Source of the DNA: Novosphingobium sp. CF614 | GTDB lineage: Bacteria > Pseudomonadota > Alphaproteobacteria > Sphingomonadales > Sphingomonadaceae | Assembly: GCF_900113255.1 (NCBI RefSeq) | Contig: NZ_FOOR01000001.1 | Span: forward strand, 124,001-188,000 | Direction of reading: 5' to 3' | Length of the DNA: 64,000 nucleotides | In this document: positions 16,088 to 26,379 of the stretch, in pieces | How positions within the stretch are numbered: position 1 is the first letter of the stretch | Layout: each line of letters begins with the position of its first letter | The notes under the pieces: generated by a model | What the model was told of the DNA's origin: nothing | Database searches by the model: none | What the model saw: the letters and a program-made list of their open reading frames with translations, nothing else | Translations under genes and position numbers: made by a program

Positions 16088-16186
16088 GTTCGTTCCCCCG
16101 ACTGCAATTCCAGGCATTCCGGCCGCACCATTCCTGTATCATTGGACACATGCCGCAATTCAAGCATGGCACGGATGAAGCAGCGC

Positions 16187-17095
16187 TTAAGCAGGAATGC
16201 GCAGGATCCTTGAACAGAACGCGCAATCGACCGGAATCAAGCCGTCATCGTCGCGCATTTCAGCGCGCTGGTCTTCGGGAAACCGCGACAGCACGGCCTG
16301 ATAGTGCGCAACCGTGCAGCGGCATCCACGCTCCAGGGGTGCGAGCTGCTCGACCCGCACTTCCTCCTCTTCGTGGAACAAGCGCCAGACCATCTGCTCC
16401 AGCGTGAGCACGGGATCGACGAGTTCCTCGGGCTGGATGCTGGCGGCAAGGATCGAGACGTGTTCCCAATCGGGGTGATCCTCACGGGCATGCAGCCGAT
16501 CCTTGCCCTCCTCGCTGTCGGGCAGATGCTGGACGAGCAGCCCGCCCGCGGTACATCGCGGGCCGTTCGAGCGCACCGCGACGCGAATGAGGGTGGGCAC
16601 CTGCTCCGACTGCGCGAAGTAGCTTTCACAGGCCTGCGTCAGCGATGCCCCCTCCAGCGGCACCACGCCCTGATAGCGCTCATCGCTGACGGCAAGATCG
16701 AAAGTGATCGCCAGATATCCCTTGCCGAACAGCGCGTCGAGCGAAGTGGCGCCGCCCAGGCTCGCCAGCGCCGCCTCGTCGTGGCGCACATAGCCGCGCA
16801 CTTCGCCGCCGCGATAGTCACACACCAGCAGGTCGACCGGCCCGCCCTCCGACTGGGCCTGGACCGTCAGCTGCGAATCCTCTTCCTTGAGCAGCGCCCC
16901 CATCAGCGCCGTCAACACCAGCGCTTCGGCGAGAAGGTGCTTGATGACCGGGGGATAGTCGTGCGCCGAAAGCACGGTTTCAAGCACCGGCCCCAAGCGC
17001 ACCACGCGCCCGCGCGCGTGCCGGACCGGCACCGAAAACGCCAGCACGCGATCGAAGCCGGTGTCGTCGATGCGGATCAGGTAGTCGTCGTTCAC
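16187..17095 (-). CDS. hslO: Redox-regulated chaperone Hsp33
   Basis: Holdase activated by oxidative stress through disulfide formation at a zinc centre. 302 residues. The C-terminal zinc motif is present as CRCTVAH followed by CAFCSRIL (CXC and CXXC). Other family signatures are [20 protein letters not shown] and [17 protein letters not shown]. The GTG start at 17095 overlaps the argF TGA (GTGA), so hslO is translationally coupled as the last gene of argD-argF-hslO, a common alphaproteobacterial order. Confidence 0.95.
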   Translation of the reverse strand: MNDDYLIRIDDTGFDRVLAFSVPVRHARGRVVRLGPVLETVLSAHDYPPVIKHLLAEALVLTALMGALLKEEDSQLTVQAQSEGGPVDLLVCDYRGGEVRGYVRHDEAALASLGGATSLDALFGKGYLAITFDLAVSDERYQGVVPLEGASLTQACESYFAQSEQVPTLIRVAVRSNGPRCTAGGLLVQHLPDSEEGKDRLHAREDHPDWEHVSILAASIQPEELVDPVLTLEQMVWRLFHEEEEVRVEQLAPLERGCRCTVAHYQAVLSRFPEDQRAEMRDDDGLIPVDCAFCSRILRIPA

Positions 17096-18018
17096 AGCCT
17101 GCCCAAAGCCCAAAGCAGGATCGACTTCTGCGCGTGGATACGGTTTTCCGCCTCGTCCCAGACCACCGACTGCACGCCGTCGATAACCTCGTCGGTCACT
17201 TCCTCGCCGCGATGGGCCGGAAGGCAGTGGAGGAAACGGGCACCCGGCGCGGCGGCCGCCATCAGCGCGGCGTTGACCTGGTAGGGGCCCATCGCCGCGA
17301 CATGCTGTTCGCCGCCGGCCTGCCCCATCGAAACCCAGGTGTCGGTGACGACGATCTGCGCTCCGGCCGCCGCTTCGACCGGATCCTGCGTGAGGATCAC
17401 TTCCCCGCCCGCCGCGCGCGCGCGTTCGATGAAGCCGGCATCGGGTTCATAGCCCGCCGGACCACCGATACGAATCGAGAACTTCATCAGGCCGGCCGCC
17501 TCGATCAGCGAATTGGCAACGTTGTTGCCGTCCCCCAGCCAGGCCAGTTGCAGGCCCGGCAGGGCGAAGCCGTGCTCCACCACGGTCAGCAGGTCGGCAA
17601 CGATCTGGCAGGGATGCGACAAGTCGGTCAAGCCGTTGATGACGGGCACGTCGGCATAGTGCGCAAGCTCTTCGATCTTGGCGTGATCGTCGGTGCGGAT
17701 CATGATCGCATCGACCATGCGGCTGAGCACGCGGGCGGTATCCGCCACCGTTTCGCCGCGCCCAAGCTGGGTGGTGCCCGATTCCAGGATCAGCGCCGAA
17801 CCGCCGAGCTGGCGCATCGCCATGTCGAACGACACCCGCGTGCGGGTGGAGTTCTTTTCGAAGATCATCGCCAGCACGTGCCCGGCCAGCGGGGCATCCG
17901 CGTCCGGCCGCGCCTTCGGCCATGACCGGCGCGCCGCCTTGCGGTCGATCGCGTCGTTTATCATCGCGGCGACCATGTCGCCGCCGGCATCGGACAGGCT
18001 CAGGAAATCGCGCGCCAT
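17092..18018 (-). CDS. argF: Ornithine carbamoyltransferase
   Basis: Makes citrulline from ornithine and carbamoyl phosphate in arginine biosynthesis. 308 residues with the carbamoyl-phosphate motif [12 protein letters not shown], the [11 protein letters not shown] motif, and the ornithine-binding C-terminus with [14 protein letters not shown]. The ATG overlaps the argD stop (ATGA) and its own stop overlaps the hslO GTG, so the three are one translation-coupled operon. Confidence 0.97.
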   Translation of the reverse strand: MARDFLSLSDAGGDMVAAMINDAIDRKAARRSWPKARPDADAPLAGHVLAMIFEKNSTRTRVSFDMAMRQLGGSALILESGTTQLGRGETVADTARVLSRMVDAIMIRTDDHAKIEELAHYADVPVINGLTDLSHPCQIVADLLTVVEHGFALPGLQLAWLGDGNNVANSLIEAAGLMKFSIRIGGPAGYEPDAGFIERARAAGGEVILTQDPVEAAAGAQIVVTDTWVSMGQAGGEQHVAAMGPYQVNAALMAAAAPGARFLHCLPAHRGEEVTDEVIDGVQSVVWDEAENRIHAQKSILLWALGRL

Positions 18019-19208
18019 CAGCCCACCTCCTCGAGGTGGTAACTCGCCGCCGCGGCCGAAAGCTTTTCCATGAATTCGCCGATATGGCTGTCATCGATGA
18101 CCAGCGGCGGCAGCACCCGCACGACGTCGTCCCCGGCCGCCACCGTCAACAGCTGATGATTGTCGCGCATATGGGCGACAAAGCCGCGCGGTTCGACCTT
18201 GAGCTTGATGCCGATGAACAGGCCGCGCCCGCGCACTTCCTCGAACAGATCGGGATAATTGCCGATGAACTGCTCGATCCGCGATTTCAGCCGCTCTCCC
18301 TTGGCGCGCACTTCGGCAAGGAACGCTTCGTCCGGAATCACGTCCAGGACGGCGCCGATCGCCGCCATGGCAAAGGGATTGCCGCCATATGTCGATCCGT
18401 GCGTGCCCACGACCATGCCGCGCGCCGCCTTTTCGGTGGCGAGGCAGGCGCCGACGGGAAAGCCGCCGCCGATGCCCTTCGCGGTCGCCATGATATCGGG
18501 CTCGATGCCGTACTGTTCGTAGGCATAGAAAGTCCCGGCGCGGCCGACACCGCTCTGCACTTCGTCGAGAATCAGCAAGAGATCATGTTCGTCGCACAGC
18601 TTGCGGAGACCTTGCAGGAACTCGTCCGTCGCGACGCGAATGCCGCCCTCGCCCTGGATCGGCTCGACCAGGAAACCGGCCGTATTCGGCCCGATCGCGG
18701 CCCGTGCCGCCTCGAGATCGTTGAACTCTACGTACTTGAACCCCGGCAGCAGCGGCAGGAAGCCCTTGTGCATCTTCTCCTGGCTCGAAGCGCTGATCGT
18801 GGCGAGGGTGCGGCCGTGGAAGGCATTGTTGAACGTTATCAGCTCGAACTTGCCGTCATTGCCAGCTGACTGGTGATAGGCGCGCGCGGTCTTGATCGCG
18901 CACTCCACCGCCTCGGCCCCGGAATTGGTGAAGAACACGGTATCGGCGAAAGTCAGGCCCACCAGGCGCTTGGCAATCGCCTCGCCCTGCGGACTGCCGT
19001 AGAGGTTCGAGACGTGCATGAGCGTTTCGGCCTGCTTCTGCAGCGCACCGATCAAGCCGGGATGCGAATGACCGAGGGCGTTGACGGCGATGCCGCTCGC
19101 GAAGTCGAGAAAGCGACGACCGTCCTCATCGATCAGATGGCAGTGCTCGCCGCGAACGGGCCGCACACCGCACCGGGGGTAAACGGGCATCAGCGGAGTG
19201 ATCGACAT
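18018..19208 (-). CDS. argD: Acetylornithine aminotransferase
   Basis: PLP enzyme of arginine biosynthesis (N-acetylglutamate semialdehyde to N-acetylornithine), often also used for succinyldiaminopimelate. 396 residues. Visible are [18 protein letters not shown] at the N-terminus, [18 protein letters not shown], the [17 protein letters not shown] region, and the PLP lysine in [15 protein letters not shown]. First gene of argD-argF-hslO. Confidence 0.96.
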   Translation of the reverse strand: MSITPLMPVYPRCGVRPVRGEHCHLIDEDGRRFLDFASGIAVNALGHSHPGLIGALQKQAETLMHVSNLYGSPQGEAIAKRLVGLTFADTVFFTNSGAEAVECAIKTARAYHQSAGNDGKFELITFNNAFHGRTLATISASSQEKMHKGFLPLLPGFKYVEFNDLEAARAAIGPNTAGFLVEPIQGEGGIRVATDEFLQGLRKLCDEHDLLLILDEVQSGVGRAGTFYAYEQYGIEPDIMATAKGIGGGFPVGACLATEKAARGMVVGTHGSTYGGNPFAMAAIGAVLDVIPDEAFLAEVRAKGERLKSRIEQFIGNYPDLFEEVRGRGLFIGIKLKVEPRGFVAHMRDNHQLLTVAAGDDVVRVLPPLVIDDSHIGEFMEKLSAAAASYHLEEVG

Positions 19209-19263
19209 GTCGGTTATCCTCGAAACAGATCGGTGAAGTCAGTGAAGTGAAGATCGCAAACGA

Positions 19264-19294
19264 CAAATGGCGGCCCTGTCCGGACCGCCATTTG
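19264..19294 (-). terminator. Terminator-like hairpin after the cold-shock gene
   Basis: 10-bp perfect stem CAAATGGCGG (19264-19273) / CCGCCATTTG (19285-19294). Read on the minus strand it lies about 60 nt after the cold-shock gene stop and runs into TTTGTCGTTTG. It also isolates the argD promoter region. Confidence 0.65.
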
Positions 19295-19352
19295 CGCGCA
19301 TTTAAGCTTTTGCAGCCGCCCGGTCAAACCGCCGGGGGCAGTGCAGGCAGGA

Positions 19353-20117
19353 TCAACCCTGGCGCGGCACAAGGTTGACCGCCGAGTACTTGCCTCGTCG
19401 ATCGACCTCAATGTCGAATTCCACGCGATCACCCTCGTTGAGACCCGAGAGGCCCGAACGTTCGACCGCGCTGATGTGCACGAACGCATCGGGCTGGCCA
19501 TCATCACGGGTGATGAAGCCGAAGCCCTTCATCGAGTTGAAGAACTTGACCGTACCGGTCGCCTTCTCGCCCGTGAGCTGGCGCTGCGGCGGCGCGGGTT
19601 CCCGCTTGGCCACCGGAATCACGTCGCCCACGACCACGAGGTCGCTGGCGGAGATCTTGCCGCCGCGATCGACGAGCTGGAATTCCAGCTGCTGCCCCTC
19701 GGCCAGGCCTTCCAGGCCGGCACGCTCGACCGCGCTGATGTGCACGAACACATCCTCGCCGCCTTCGTCACGCTGGATGAAGCCGAAACCCTTCGCCGCG
19801 TTGAAGAATTTCACGGTGCCCTTGCCCTGTCCGACGACCTGGGCAGGCATGCCGCCGCCTCCGCCGCCGCCACGGGGAGCGCCCCCGAAGCCGCCGCGAC
19901 CGCCGCCGCCGCCGAAGCTGCCACCGCCGCTGCGAGCGCCTCCGCCGAAGCCGCCGCGATCATCGCCGCCGCCTCCGGCGAACCGGTCGCCGCCGCCGCC
20001 AAACCTATCCTGGCCACCGAAACGATCCTGTCCGGCAAAGAACGGATCGAACTCGTCCTCTCCGAACCGATCCCGCTTGTCGCGTCCCCTTCCGCGACGA
20101 CCTCTGTCAAAACCCAT
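19353..20117 (-). CDS. Double cold-shock-domain protein with Gly/Arg-rich N-terminus
   Basis: 254-residue nucleic-acid-binding protein with two cold-shock domains. The first (about residues 97-160) has [20 protein letters not shown] and [13 protein letters not shown]; the second (about 188-252) has [20 protein letters not shown] and [16 protein letters not shown]1 (KGFGFI) and RNP2 (VFVHIS/AFVHIS) are intact in both. The first ~90 residues are a low-complexity RG, DRFGG and poly-Gly tract like an RGG box, on the opposite end from plant glycine-rich CSD proteins. The start at 20117 ([11 protein letters not shown]) has GAAGG ~13 nt upstream. Likely an RNA chaperone. Confidence 0.88.
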   Translation of the reverse strand: MGFDRGRRGRGRDKRDRFGEDEFDPFFAGQDRFGGQDRFGGGGDRFAGGGGDDRGGFGGGARSGGGSFGGGGGRGGFGGAPRGGGGGGGMPAQVVGQGKGTVKFFNAAKGFGFIQRDEGGEDVFVHISAVERAGLEGLAEGQQLEFQLVDRGGKISASDLVVVGDVIPVAKREPAPPQRQLTGEKATGTVKFFNSMKGFGFITRDDGQPDAFVHISAVERSGLSGLNEGDRVEFDIEVDRRGKYSAVNLVPRQG

Positions 20118-20426
20118 TTTTACGAACGTACCTTCGCTGCGCCCCAAAAGCATTCGCCCGGACACGTGGACGAGCCGTGCCGGGCGTCAGGAGAAGCGAC
20201 CGGGCAAGGCCCGACCCTATCCTGCGATCATGTGCCTTACACGAGTTCAAGGCCAATAGCGAACAGAAATACGGGCCCTTTCAGGGGATCCAGGCCTTCG
20301 CATTCGATTTCAACCAGCGGTTTGGCCGACGATTTGGCTTGCCTGTTCGTTCAAGTGGGTCTTGAAGACCGCCGGTCGGTGCTTCACCTGCCCCCGACAA
20401 CTTTCGCAAACGGAGAGTGCCAAGCC
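20118..20426. other. Divergent intergenic region, no gene seen
   Basis: 309 nt between the divergently transcribed cold-shock gene and the sulfur-transferase-like gene. It must hold both promoters, and a long 5' leader for the cold-shock gene is plausible. No convincing ORF, hairpin-plus-T terminator or operator palindrome was seen. Confidence 0.5.
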
Positions 20427-20855
20427 ATGTTCCGCCAGATCACCGAGACCGTATTCGCCAGCCCGCAGATCGGCAGCGACGCCGTCGCCGAGGCCAAGGC
20501 GCTCGGCATCGTGCGGATCATCAACAACCGGCCCGAGGGGGAAAGCGACGACCAGACCCCCGGCGCGGCGATCGAGGCCGCGGCAAAGGCGGCGGGAATC
20601 GACTATGTGGCGATTCCCGTGACTCACGCCGGCTTCAGCCAGGCCCAGGTGGACGCCATGCGGGAGGCTTTGGACAGCGCGGAAGGGCCGGTCCTGGCCT
20701 ATTGCCGCTCCGGCACCCGCTCGACGCTGCTATGGGCGCTCGCGCGCGCCAAGGCGGGAGACAACCCCGCCGTGATCGCATCGAAGGCGGCTGCGGCCGG
20801 CTACGACATCACGCCGATCCGCCAACTGATCGAAATGCTCGCCGCCGGCGGCTGA
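20427..20855 (+). CDS. TIGR01244 family phosphatase/sulfur transferase-like protein
   Basis: 142-residue protein matching the N-terminal domain of beta-lactamase-hydrolase-like proteins (DUF442/TIGR01244), with a dual-specificity-phosphatase fold. The Cys-loop is AYCRSGTRSTLLWALARAKA. Other features are ALGIVRIINNRPEGESDDQTPG and YVAIPVTHAGFSQAQVDAM. The substrate is not established; relatives are linked to sulfide oxidation. The ATG at 20427 follows CGGAGAG by ~9 nt; a much longer open frame upstream runs antisense through the cold-shock gene and is not coding. Confidence 0.85.
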   Translation: MFRQITETVFASPQIGSDAVAEAKALGIVRIINNRPEGESDDQTPGAAIEAAAKAAGIDYVAIPVTHAGFSQAQVDAMREALDSAEGPVLAYCRSGTRSTLLWALARAKAGDNPAVIASKAAAAGYDITPIRQLIEMLAAGG

Positions 20856-21024
20856 ACCCTGCGTCCGGTGGGGCTCGTCGGCGCGCCGCGCGCCTGCCGG
20901 AGCGATACCGTCACTTGCGCGGGTGACAGATCGTATTACTTGCGCGGTCCACCGAAGGCCGCAAGTAGGGCGCAAACCGCCAAGCCTCTCGACCGTCCGC
21001 CGCCGGGAGGCTAGGGGCGCAGCC

Positions 21025-22560
21025 ATGAGCACAGGCACCCATTCCTCCCGGCGGACTTTCGCGATCATCTCGCACCCGGACGCGGGCAAGACCACGCTGA
21101 CCGAAAAGCTGCTGCTGCAAGGCGGCGCGATCCACCTGGCCGGCGAAGTGAAGGCGCGCGGGCAGGCGCGGCGCGCGCGGTCCGACTGGATGAAGATCGA
21201 GCAGCAGCGCGGTATCTCGGTAACCAGCTCGGTCATGACTTTCGAGCGCGACGGCATTACCTTCAACCTGCTCGACACCCCGGGCCACGAGGATTTCTCG
21301 GAAGACACCTATCGCACGCTGACCGCGGTCGATTCGGCGATCATGGTGATCGACGCCGCCAAGGGCATCGAGCCGCAGACCCGCAAGCTCTTCGAGGTCT
21401 GCCGCCTGCGTTCAGTGCCGATCATCACTTTCGTCAATAAAGTCGACCGCGAGGGGCGCGCCTGTTTCGATCTGCTCGACGAAGTGGCCGACATGCTGGC
21501 GCTGGACGTTTGCCCGATGTCCTGGCCGGTCGGCATGGGCGGACTGTTCCAGGGCATCCTGGACATCGCCAGCGGCAAGGTGAGCCGTCCGGAAGGGCCC
21601 AGCAGGGAGTTCCTCGGCAAGGTCGAGGAAGGCGCGGTGCTGCCCGGCGAGGTCGCCGAGGAACTGGAACTGGCGCAGGCCGGCTATCCCGAGTTCGATC
21701 TCGAAGCCTATCGCGGCGGCGACCTGACGCCGGTCTACTTCGGCTCCGCGCTCAAGAACTTCGGCGTCGCCGAACTGATCGATGCCATCGCGCGGTTCGC
21801 GCCGCCACCGCGCCCGCAGCCTTCCGAGCAAGGCACGATCGCGCCCGATCGCAAGGAAGTCACCGGCTTCATCTTCAAGGTCCAGGCCAACATGGACCCG
21901 ATGCACCGCGACCGCATCGCCTTCATGCGGCTGGTTTCGGGCACTTTCCGGCGCGGCATGAAGCTGACGCCGTCGGGGCTGGGCAAGCCGATCGCGGTGC
22001 ATTCGCCGATCCTGTTCTTCGCGCAGGACCGCGAGATCGCCGACAGCGCCGAACCGGGCGACATCATCGGCATTCCCAACCACGGCACCTTGCGGGTGGG
22101 CGACACGCTTTCGGAACGGAACGACGTGCGCTTCACCGGGCTGCCCAATTTCGCGCCGGAAATCCTGCGCCGCGTCACGCTCAAGGACCCCACCAAGACC
22201 AAGCAGCTCCGCAAGGCCCTGGACGACCTGTCCGAAGAAGGGGTGATCCAGGTGTTCTATCCCGAGATCGGCTCGCAGTGGATCGTCGGCGTGGTCGGGC
22301 AGCTCCAGCTCGACGTGCTGATCTCCCGGCTGGAGGCGGAATACAAGGTCGAGGCGATGCTGGAAGCCTCGCCCTTCGATACCGCGCGCTGGCTCAAGGG
22401 CAGCGACGCGGCGCTGCGCAGCTTCGCCGAGTTCAACAAGATGAACCTCGCCAAGGACCGGGACGGCGATCCAGTGTTCATGGCCAAGTCCGCCTGGGAC
22501 GTCGGCTATCAGCAGGAACGCAATCCCGACCTCACCTTCAGCGCTACCAAGGAGCGCTGA
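21025..22560 (+). CDS. prfC: Peptide chain release factor 3
   Basis: GTPase that recycles RF1/RF2 from the ribosome. 511 residues. G1 is SHPDAGKTTL, G2 lies in QQRGISVTSS, G3 is DTPGHEDF, G4 is FVNKVDRE and G5 is near GSALKNFGV. The C-terminal RF3 domain includes GVIQVFYPEIGSQWIVGVVGQ. The length is a little below the ~525-530 aa seen in gamma-proteobacteria. The ATG at 21025 is preceded by AGGGGCGC. Confidence 0.97.
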   Translation: MSTGTHSSRRTFAIISHPDAGKTTLTEKLLLQGGAIHLAGEVKARGQARRARSDWMKIEQQRGISVTSSVMTFERDGITFNLLDTPGHEDFSEDTYRTLTAVDSAIMVIDAAKGIEPQTRKLFEVCRLRSVPIITFVNKVDREGRACFDLLDEVADMLALDVCPMSWPVGMGGLFQGILDIASGKVSRPEGPSREFLGKVEEGAVLPGEVAEELELAQAGYPEFDLEAYRGGDLTPVYFGSALKNFGVAELIDAIARFAPPPRPQPSEQGTIAPDRKEVTGFIFKVQANMDPMHRDRIAFMRLVSGTFRRGMKLTPSGLGKPIAVHSPILFFAQDREIADSAEPGDIIGIPNHGTLRVGDTLSERNDVRFTGLPNFAPEILRRVTLKDPTKTKQLRKALDDLSEEGVIQVFYPEIGSQWIVGVVGQLQLDVLISRLEAEYKVEAMLEASPFDTARWLKGSDAALRSFAEFNKMNLAKDRDGDPVFMAKSAWDVGYQQERNPDLTFSATKER

Positions 22561-22579
22561 AACGGCGTAATCGAAGGCC

Positions 22580-23158
22580 ATGGCTGAATTTACCGACCAT
22601 CTCACTGACGATCACGCCGCGATGATCGCGCGCCAGCCCGTTTTTTTCGTGGCCACCGCCGCACCCGATGCGCGGATCAACCTGAGTCCGAAAGGCTATG
22701 ACAGCTTCCGCGTGCTCGGGCCGAAGCGCGTGGCGTGGCTCGATCTGGCCGGTTCGGGTAACGAAACCAACGCCCATCTCCTGGCGGATGGACGCATCAC
22801 GATCATGATGTGCAACTTCCAGCAGCCCGCGCTCATCCTGCGCATCTATGGCCGGGGGAGGCCGGTGCTGCCGGCCGATCCGCAGTGGCAGGACCTTTCG
22901 CGCCATTTCACGCTGCTCCCGGGGACACGGCAGATTTTCGACATCGCGGTGGAAAGCGTACAGACGAGTTGCGGCTGGGGCGTGCCGGTGATGACGCTCG
23001 ATCATGAGCGGACGACGCTGACGAAGTACCACGCCCAGCAGGATCCTGAAGCCTGGGCGGCGAGGTACGCGGCCCGTGACCGGTCGATCGACGGATTGCC
23101 CGGCCGCCCGACCGACCGCTACATTGCGGGGGACTCGCTTGCCGACGGATCGGTTTGA
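22580..23158 (+). CDS. Pyridoxamine 5'-phosphate oxidase family protein
   Basis: 192-residue split-barrel flavin-binding family protein: FFVATAAPDARINLSPKGYDSF and RVAWLDLAGSGNETNAHL are the usual signature, then ITIMMCNFQQPALILRIYGRG. It is not PdxH itself (shorter C-terminus, no PLP-oxidase motif). Cofactor and substrate are unknown. Starts 19 nt after prfC with GAAGG near the ATG. Its stop touches the next gene's possible TTG start, suggesting a small operon. Confidence 0.85.
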   Translation: MAEFTDHLTDDHAAMIARQPVFFVATAAPDARINLSPKGYDSFRVLGPKRVAWLDLAGSGNETNAHLLADGRITIMMCNFQQPALILRIYGRGRPVLPADPQWQDLSRHFTLLPGTRQIFDIAVESVQTSCGWGVPVMTLDHERTTLTKYHAQQDPEAWAARYAARDRSIDGLPGRPTDRYIAGDSLADGSV

Positions 23159-23166
23159 TCCAGGCC

Positions 23167-23871
23167 GTGAAGGTTACTGTCGCCAGCTACAATATCCACA
23201 AGGCCGTGGGGCTGGACCGGCGGCGTGATCCCGAACGCATCCTGACCGTGCTGCGTGAGATCGACGCCGATGTCGTCGCGCTGCAGGAAGTGGACCGCCG
23301 CTTCGGACGACGCATGACCGCGCTGCCGCTCGACGCGATCCACGAGACGACCGACTATCGCCCGGTCCCCCTCTCGATGAAGCCGGACAGCCTGGGCTGG
23401 CACGGCAACGCCCTGCTGGTGCGCAAGGGCATCGACCTGATCGAAGCCGCGCCGGTGCCCCTGCCCGTGCTCGAGCCGCGCGGCGCGATCCGCGCCGACC
23501 TGGCCGCCGACGGGCGACGCTTCCGGGTGGTGGGCATGCACCTGGACCTGTCCGGCCTGCGCCGCCGCCACCAGGTGCGCAGCGTGCTGGCGCATTGCGC
23601 CTCCTGCGACGATCACGTGCCGACGGTGATGATGGGAGACCTCAACGAATGGTCCCAACGCGGCGGTTGCCTGCGTGAATTCGGTGCCCCCTGGCGGGTT
23701 CTCATGCCAGGTCGCAGTTTCCCCTCGCGCTATCCCATCGCGCAGCTCGACCGCATCATTGTTTCATCGGAATGGCAGATTCTGGAAACCAACGTGCACC
23801 ACAGCCCGTCGTCGGCGACAGGTTCTGACCATTTGCCGGTGTTTGCCTCGCTTACGGTGCCCAAAAAATAG
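23167..23871 (+). CDS. Endonuclease/exonuclease/phosphatase family protein
   Basis: ~234-residue member of the metal-dependent EEP fold (DNase I/exonuclease III/phosphodiesterase). The metal site appears as ASYNIHKAVG and VALQEVDRRFG (the Glu). The DxN motif is MMGDLNEW, and the C-terminal catalytic His is in SDHLPVFASL. The substrate (DNA, phospholipid or other) cannot be told. The GTG at 23167 gives MKVTVASYN; a TTG at 23155, overlapping the previous stop, is also possible. Neither has a strong ribosome site. Confidence 0.85.
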   Translation: MKVTVASYNIHKAVGLDRRRDPERILTVLREIDADVVALQEVDRRFGRRMTALPLDAIHETTDYRPVPLSMKPDSLGWHGNALLVRKGIDLIEAAPVPLPVLEPRGAIRADLAADGRRFRVVGMHLDLSGLRRRHQVRSVLAHCASCDDHVPTVMMGDLNEWSQRGGCLREFGAPWRVLMPGRSFPSRYPIAQLDRIIVSSEWQILETNVHHSPSSATGSDHLPVFASLTVPKK

Positions 23872-23957
23872 GCATGTGCCCATGAATCGGGCGACGTATC
23901 GTGGCTTTCCTGCGATGACCGGGCGTGCAGGTCCTTGAATCTTGCCAATTGGTAAAC

Positions 23958-23973
23958 TGGCACATCCCTTGCT
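23958..23973 (+). promoter_or_regulatory. Sigma-54 (RpoN) promoter for glnK-amtB
   Basis: TGGCAC-ATCCC-TTGCT matches the -24/-12 consensus TGGCAC-N5-TTGC exactly. It lies about 50 nt before the glnK ATG. Just upstream is TTGCCAATTGGTAA, whose core CCAATTGG is palindromic. Sigma-54/NtrC control of glnK-amtB under nitrogen limitation is well established in proteobacteria. Confidence 0.88.
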
Positions 23974-24009
23974 TAGCGTAGCTCCAGCCGGCGCTGGGCC
24001 GGTGGCTAA

Positions 24010-24360
<351 letters not shown>

Positions 24361-24374
24361 GGGGGGTATCCACG

Positions 24375-25802
24375 ATGAACCGCAAGATTCTCAGCGGCGC
24401 CGGCGCTGCCATAGCGTCGCTAGCCGTGTCTTCAGCCGCATGGGCGCAAGCCGCCGGCCCGATCAAAGCCCCGACCGCCGAACAGATGGCAACCATGGTG
24501 AACAAGGGCGACACCACCTGGATGCTCATCAGTTCGGCGCTGGTGCTGATGATGTCCATCCCCGGCCTCGCGCTCTTCTACGGCGGCCTCGTGCGCGCCA
24601 AGAACATGCTCAGCCTGTGCATGCAGGTCTTCATGATCGTCTCGGTCGCCGGCCTGCTGTGGTGCTGCGTCGGTTATTCGATGGCGTTCACCTCGGGCGG
24701 TGAAAACCACTTCTTCGGCGGCTTCTCCAAGGCCATGCTGATGGGCGTGGACGGAACCACGCTGGGCGCCACGTTCAGCAACAACATCTATATCCCCGAA
24801 CTGTGCTTCGTCGTCTTCCAGATGACCTTCGCGATGATTACGCCCGCCCTGATCGTCGGCGCCTTCGCCGAACGCGTGAAGTTCAGCGGCCTGATGATCT
24901 TCGTCGTGCTCTGGTCGATCCTCGTCTACTACCCCATGGCTCACATGGTGTGGTACTGGGCCGGCCCGGACTTCCTGGCCGACGCACCGACCGACTACGG
25001 CTTGCTCTGGGGCTGGGGCGCCCTTGACTTCGCCGGCGGCACCGTCGTTCACATCAATGCCGGTATCGCCGGCCTGGTGGGCTGCCTGATGATCGGCAAG
25101 CGCGTTGGCTACCCCAAGGAACCGATGCCGCCGCACTCGCTGGTGATGACCATGATCGGCGCCTCGCTGCTGTGGGTGGGCTGGTTCGGCTTCAACGCCG
25201 GCTCCAACCTCGAAGCGAACGGCGTGACCGCGGTCGCCTTCATCAACACCATGGTCGCCACTTGCGCCGCCGCGGTCAGCTGGTCGCTGGTCGAGCAGAT
25301 CCACCACGGCAAGCCCAGCATGCTCGGTGCCGCGACCGGCGCGGTCGCCGGTCTCGTCGCGATCACGCCGGCCTCCGGCTATGCCGCTCCGATGACCTCG
25401 ATCGTGCTTGGCTTCGTCGTTTCCCCGATCTGCTACCTCTTCGTCGTCAAGGTGAAGGGCATGTTCGGCTATGACGACAGCCTGGACGTGTTCGGCGTCC
25501 ACTGCATCGGCGGCATCGTCGGCGCACTCGGCACCGCGATCGTCGCGGCTCCTTCGCTGGGCGGTCAGGGCGTGTTCGACTACACGCAGTTCCCGGCCGC
25601 GTTCGATCCGTCGAGCTACTCGATCGGCAACCAGCTGATTATCCAGGCCAAGGCCGTGCTGTTCACGCTCGCCTGGTCCGGTGTCATCTCCGCGGTCATC
25701 TTCTTCATCGTCGGCAAGACCATCGGTCTGCGCCCGGCCGAGGACGAAGAGAACCAGGGCCTCGACATCACCAGCCACGGTGAGCGCGCCTACAATATGT
25801 AA
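24375..25802 (+). CDS. amtB: Ammonium transporter
   Basis: Inner-membrane ammonium channel, 475 residues, with a signal peptide-like N-terminus (ILSGAGAAIASLAVSSAAWAQ) and about 11 membrane helices. Family signatures include SIPGLALFYGGLVRAKNMLS, DFAGGTVVHINAGIAGLVG and LLWVGWFGFNAGS. The C-terminal tail (GLRPAEDEENQGLDITSHGE) is the conserved GlnK-interaction region. The ATG at 24375 follows GAGGGGGG. A strong terminator follows at 25893. Confidence 0.96.
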   Translation: MNRKILSGAGAAIASLAVSSAAWAQAAGPIKAPTAEQMATMVNKGDTTWMLISSALVLMMSIPGLALFYGGLVRAKNMLSLCMQVFMIVSVAGLLWCCVGYSMAFTSGGENHFFGGFSKAMLMGVDGTTLGATFSNNIYIPELCFVVFQMTFAMITPALIVGAFAERVKFSGLMIFVVLWSILVYYPMAHMVWYWAGPDFLADAPTDYGLLWGWGALDFAGGTVVHINAGIAGLVGCLMIGKRVGYPKEPMPPHSLVMTMIGASLLWVGWFGFNAGSNLEANGVTAVAFINTMVATCAAAVSWSLVEQIHHGKPSMLGAATGAVAGLVAITPASGYAAPMTSIVLGFVVSPICYLFVVKVKGMFGYDDSLDVFGVHCIGGIVGALGTAIVAAPSLGGQGVFDYTQFPAAFDPSSYSIGNQLIIQAKAVLFTLAWSGVISAVIFFIVGKTIGLRPAEDEENQGLDITSHGERAYNM

Positions 25803-25892
25803 GTATCTCGAGTTTGGCGGCGGCGGGTACTTCCTCCTCTCCTCCCACCTGCCGTCGCCAACCGGTGTTCCTCCTGCGAACACAAACTCAAT

Positions 25893-25923
25893 GGGCCGGA
25901 GCCAGCCGCTCCGGCCCTTTTTT
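25893..25923 (+). terminator. Rho-independent terminator after amtB
   Basis: 10-bp perfect stem GGGCCGGAGC / GCTCCGGCCC with a 5-nt loop followed by six T. It separates amtB from the second P-II gene. Confidence 0.92.
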
Positions 25924-26040
25924 CATGCCCGTTTCGCCCGGCCGGGCGCCAGCGATCAGTTTTCCTTTGTCTGCATGCCGCCAATGTGAAAAGCTGCGCG
26001 CGGCTGGATCGGAGCAGGGCTCCGGAAAGCAGGGGGCAGC

Positions 26041-26379
26041 ATGAAATTCATCGTCGCCATCATCAAGCCGTTCAAATTCACCGAGGTGAAGGAGGCGCTC
26101 GCCGCGTCGGGCGTATCGGGACTGACAGTCACCGAAGTCAGCGGCATCGGACGCCAGAAGGGCCAGACCGAAGTCTATCGCGGGGCCGAATACGTCTCAA
26201 GCATGCTGCCCAAGCTCAAGCTAGAACTGGCTGTGCCCGACACGCTTGAGGACAAAGTCGTGGAGGTCATCCTCCAGTCCGCCAACAACGGGGAAATCGG
26301 GGACGGCAAGATCTTCGTGTTCGAACTCGCCGACGCGGTGCGCATCCGCACCGGCGAGCGGGGCGAACTCGCGCTTTAA
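26041..26379 (+). CDS. Second P-II protein (GlnB/GlnK paralogue)
   Basis: 112-residue P-II protein, closely similar to the glnK product upstream (MKFIVAIIKPFKFTEVKEAL; T-loop [16 protein letters not shown]-loop RIRTGERGE). Tyr51 and the B- and C-loop residues are kept, so sensing and uridylylation should work. Unlike glnK it lies behind a terminator and no -24/-12 promoter was seen in the 115 nt upstream, pointing to different control. No glnA follows, so glnB versus glnK cannot be decided. Its TAA overlaps the stop of the convergent SDR gene. Confidence 0.92.
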   Translation: MKFIVAIIKPFKFTEVKEALAASGVSGLTVTEVSGIGRQKGQTEVYRGAEYVSSMLPKLKLELAVPDTLEDKVVEVILQSANNGEIGDGKIFVFELADAVRIRTGERGELAL

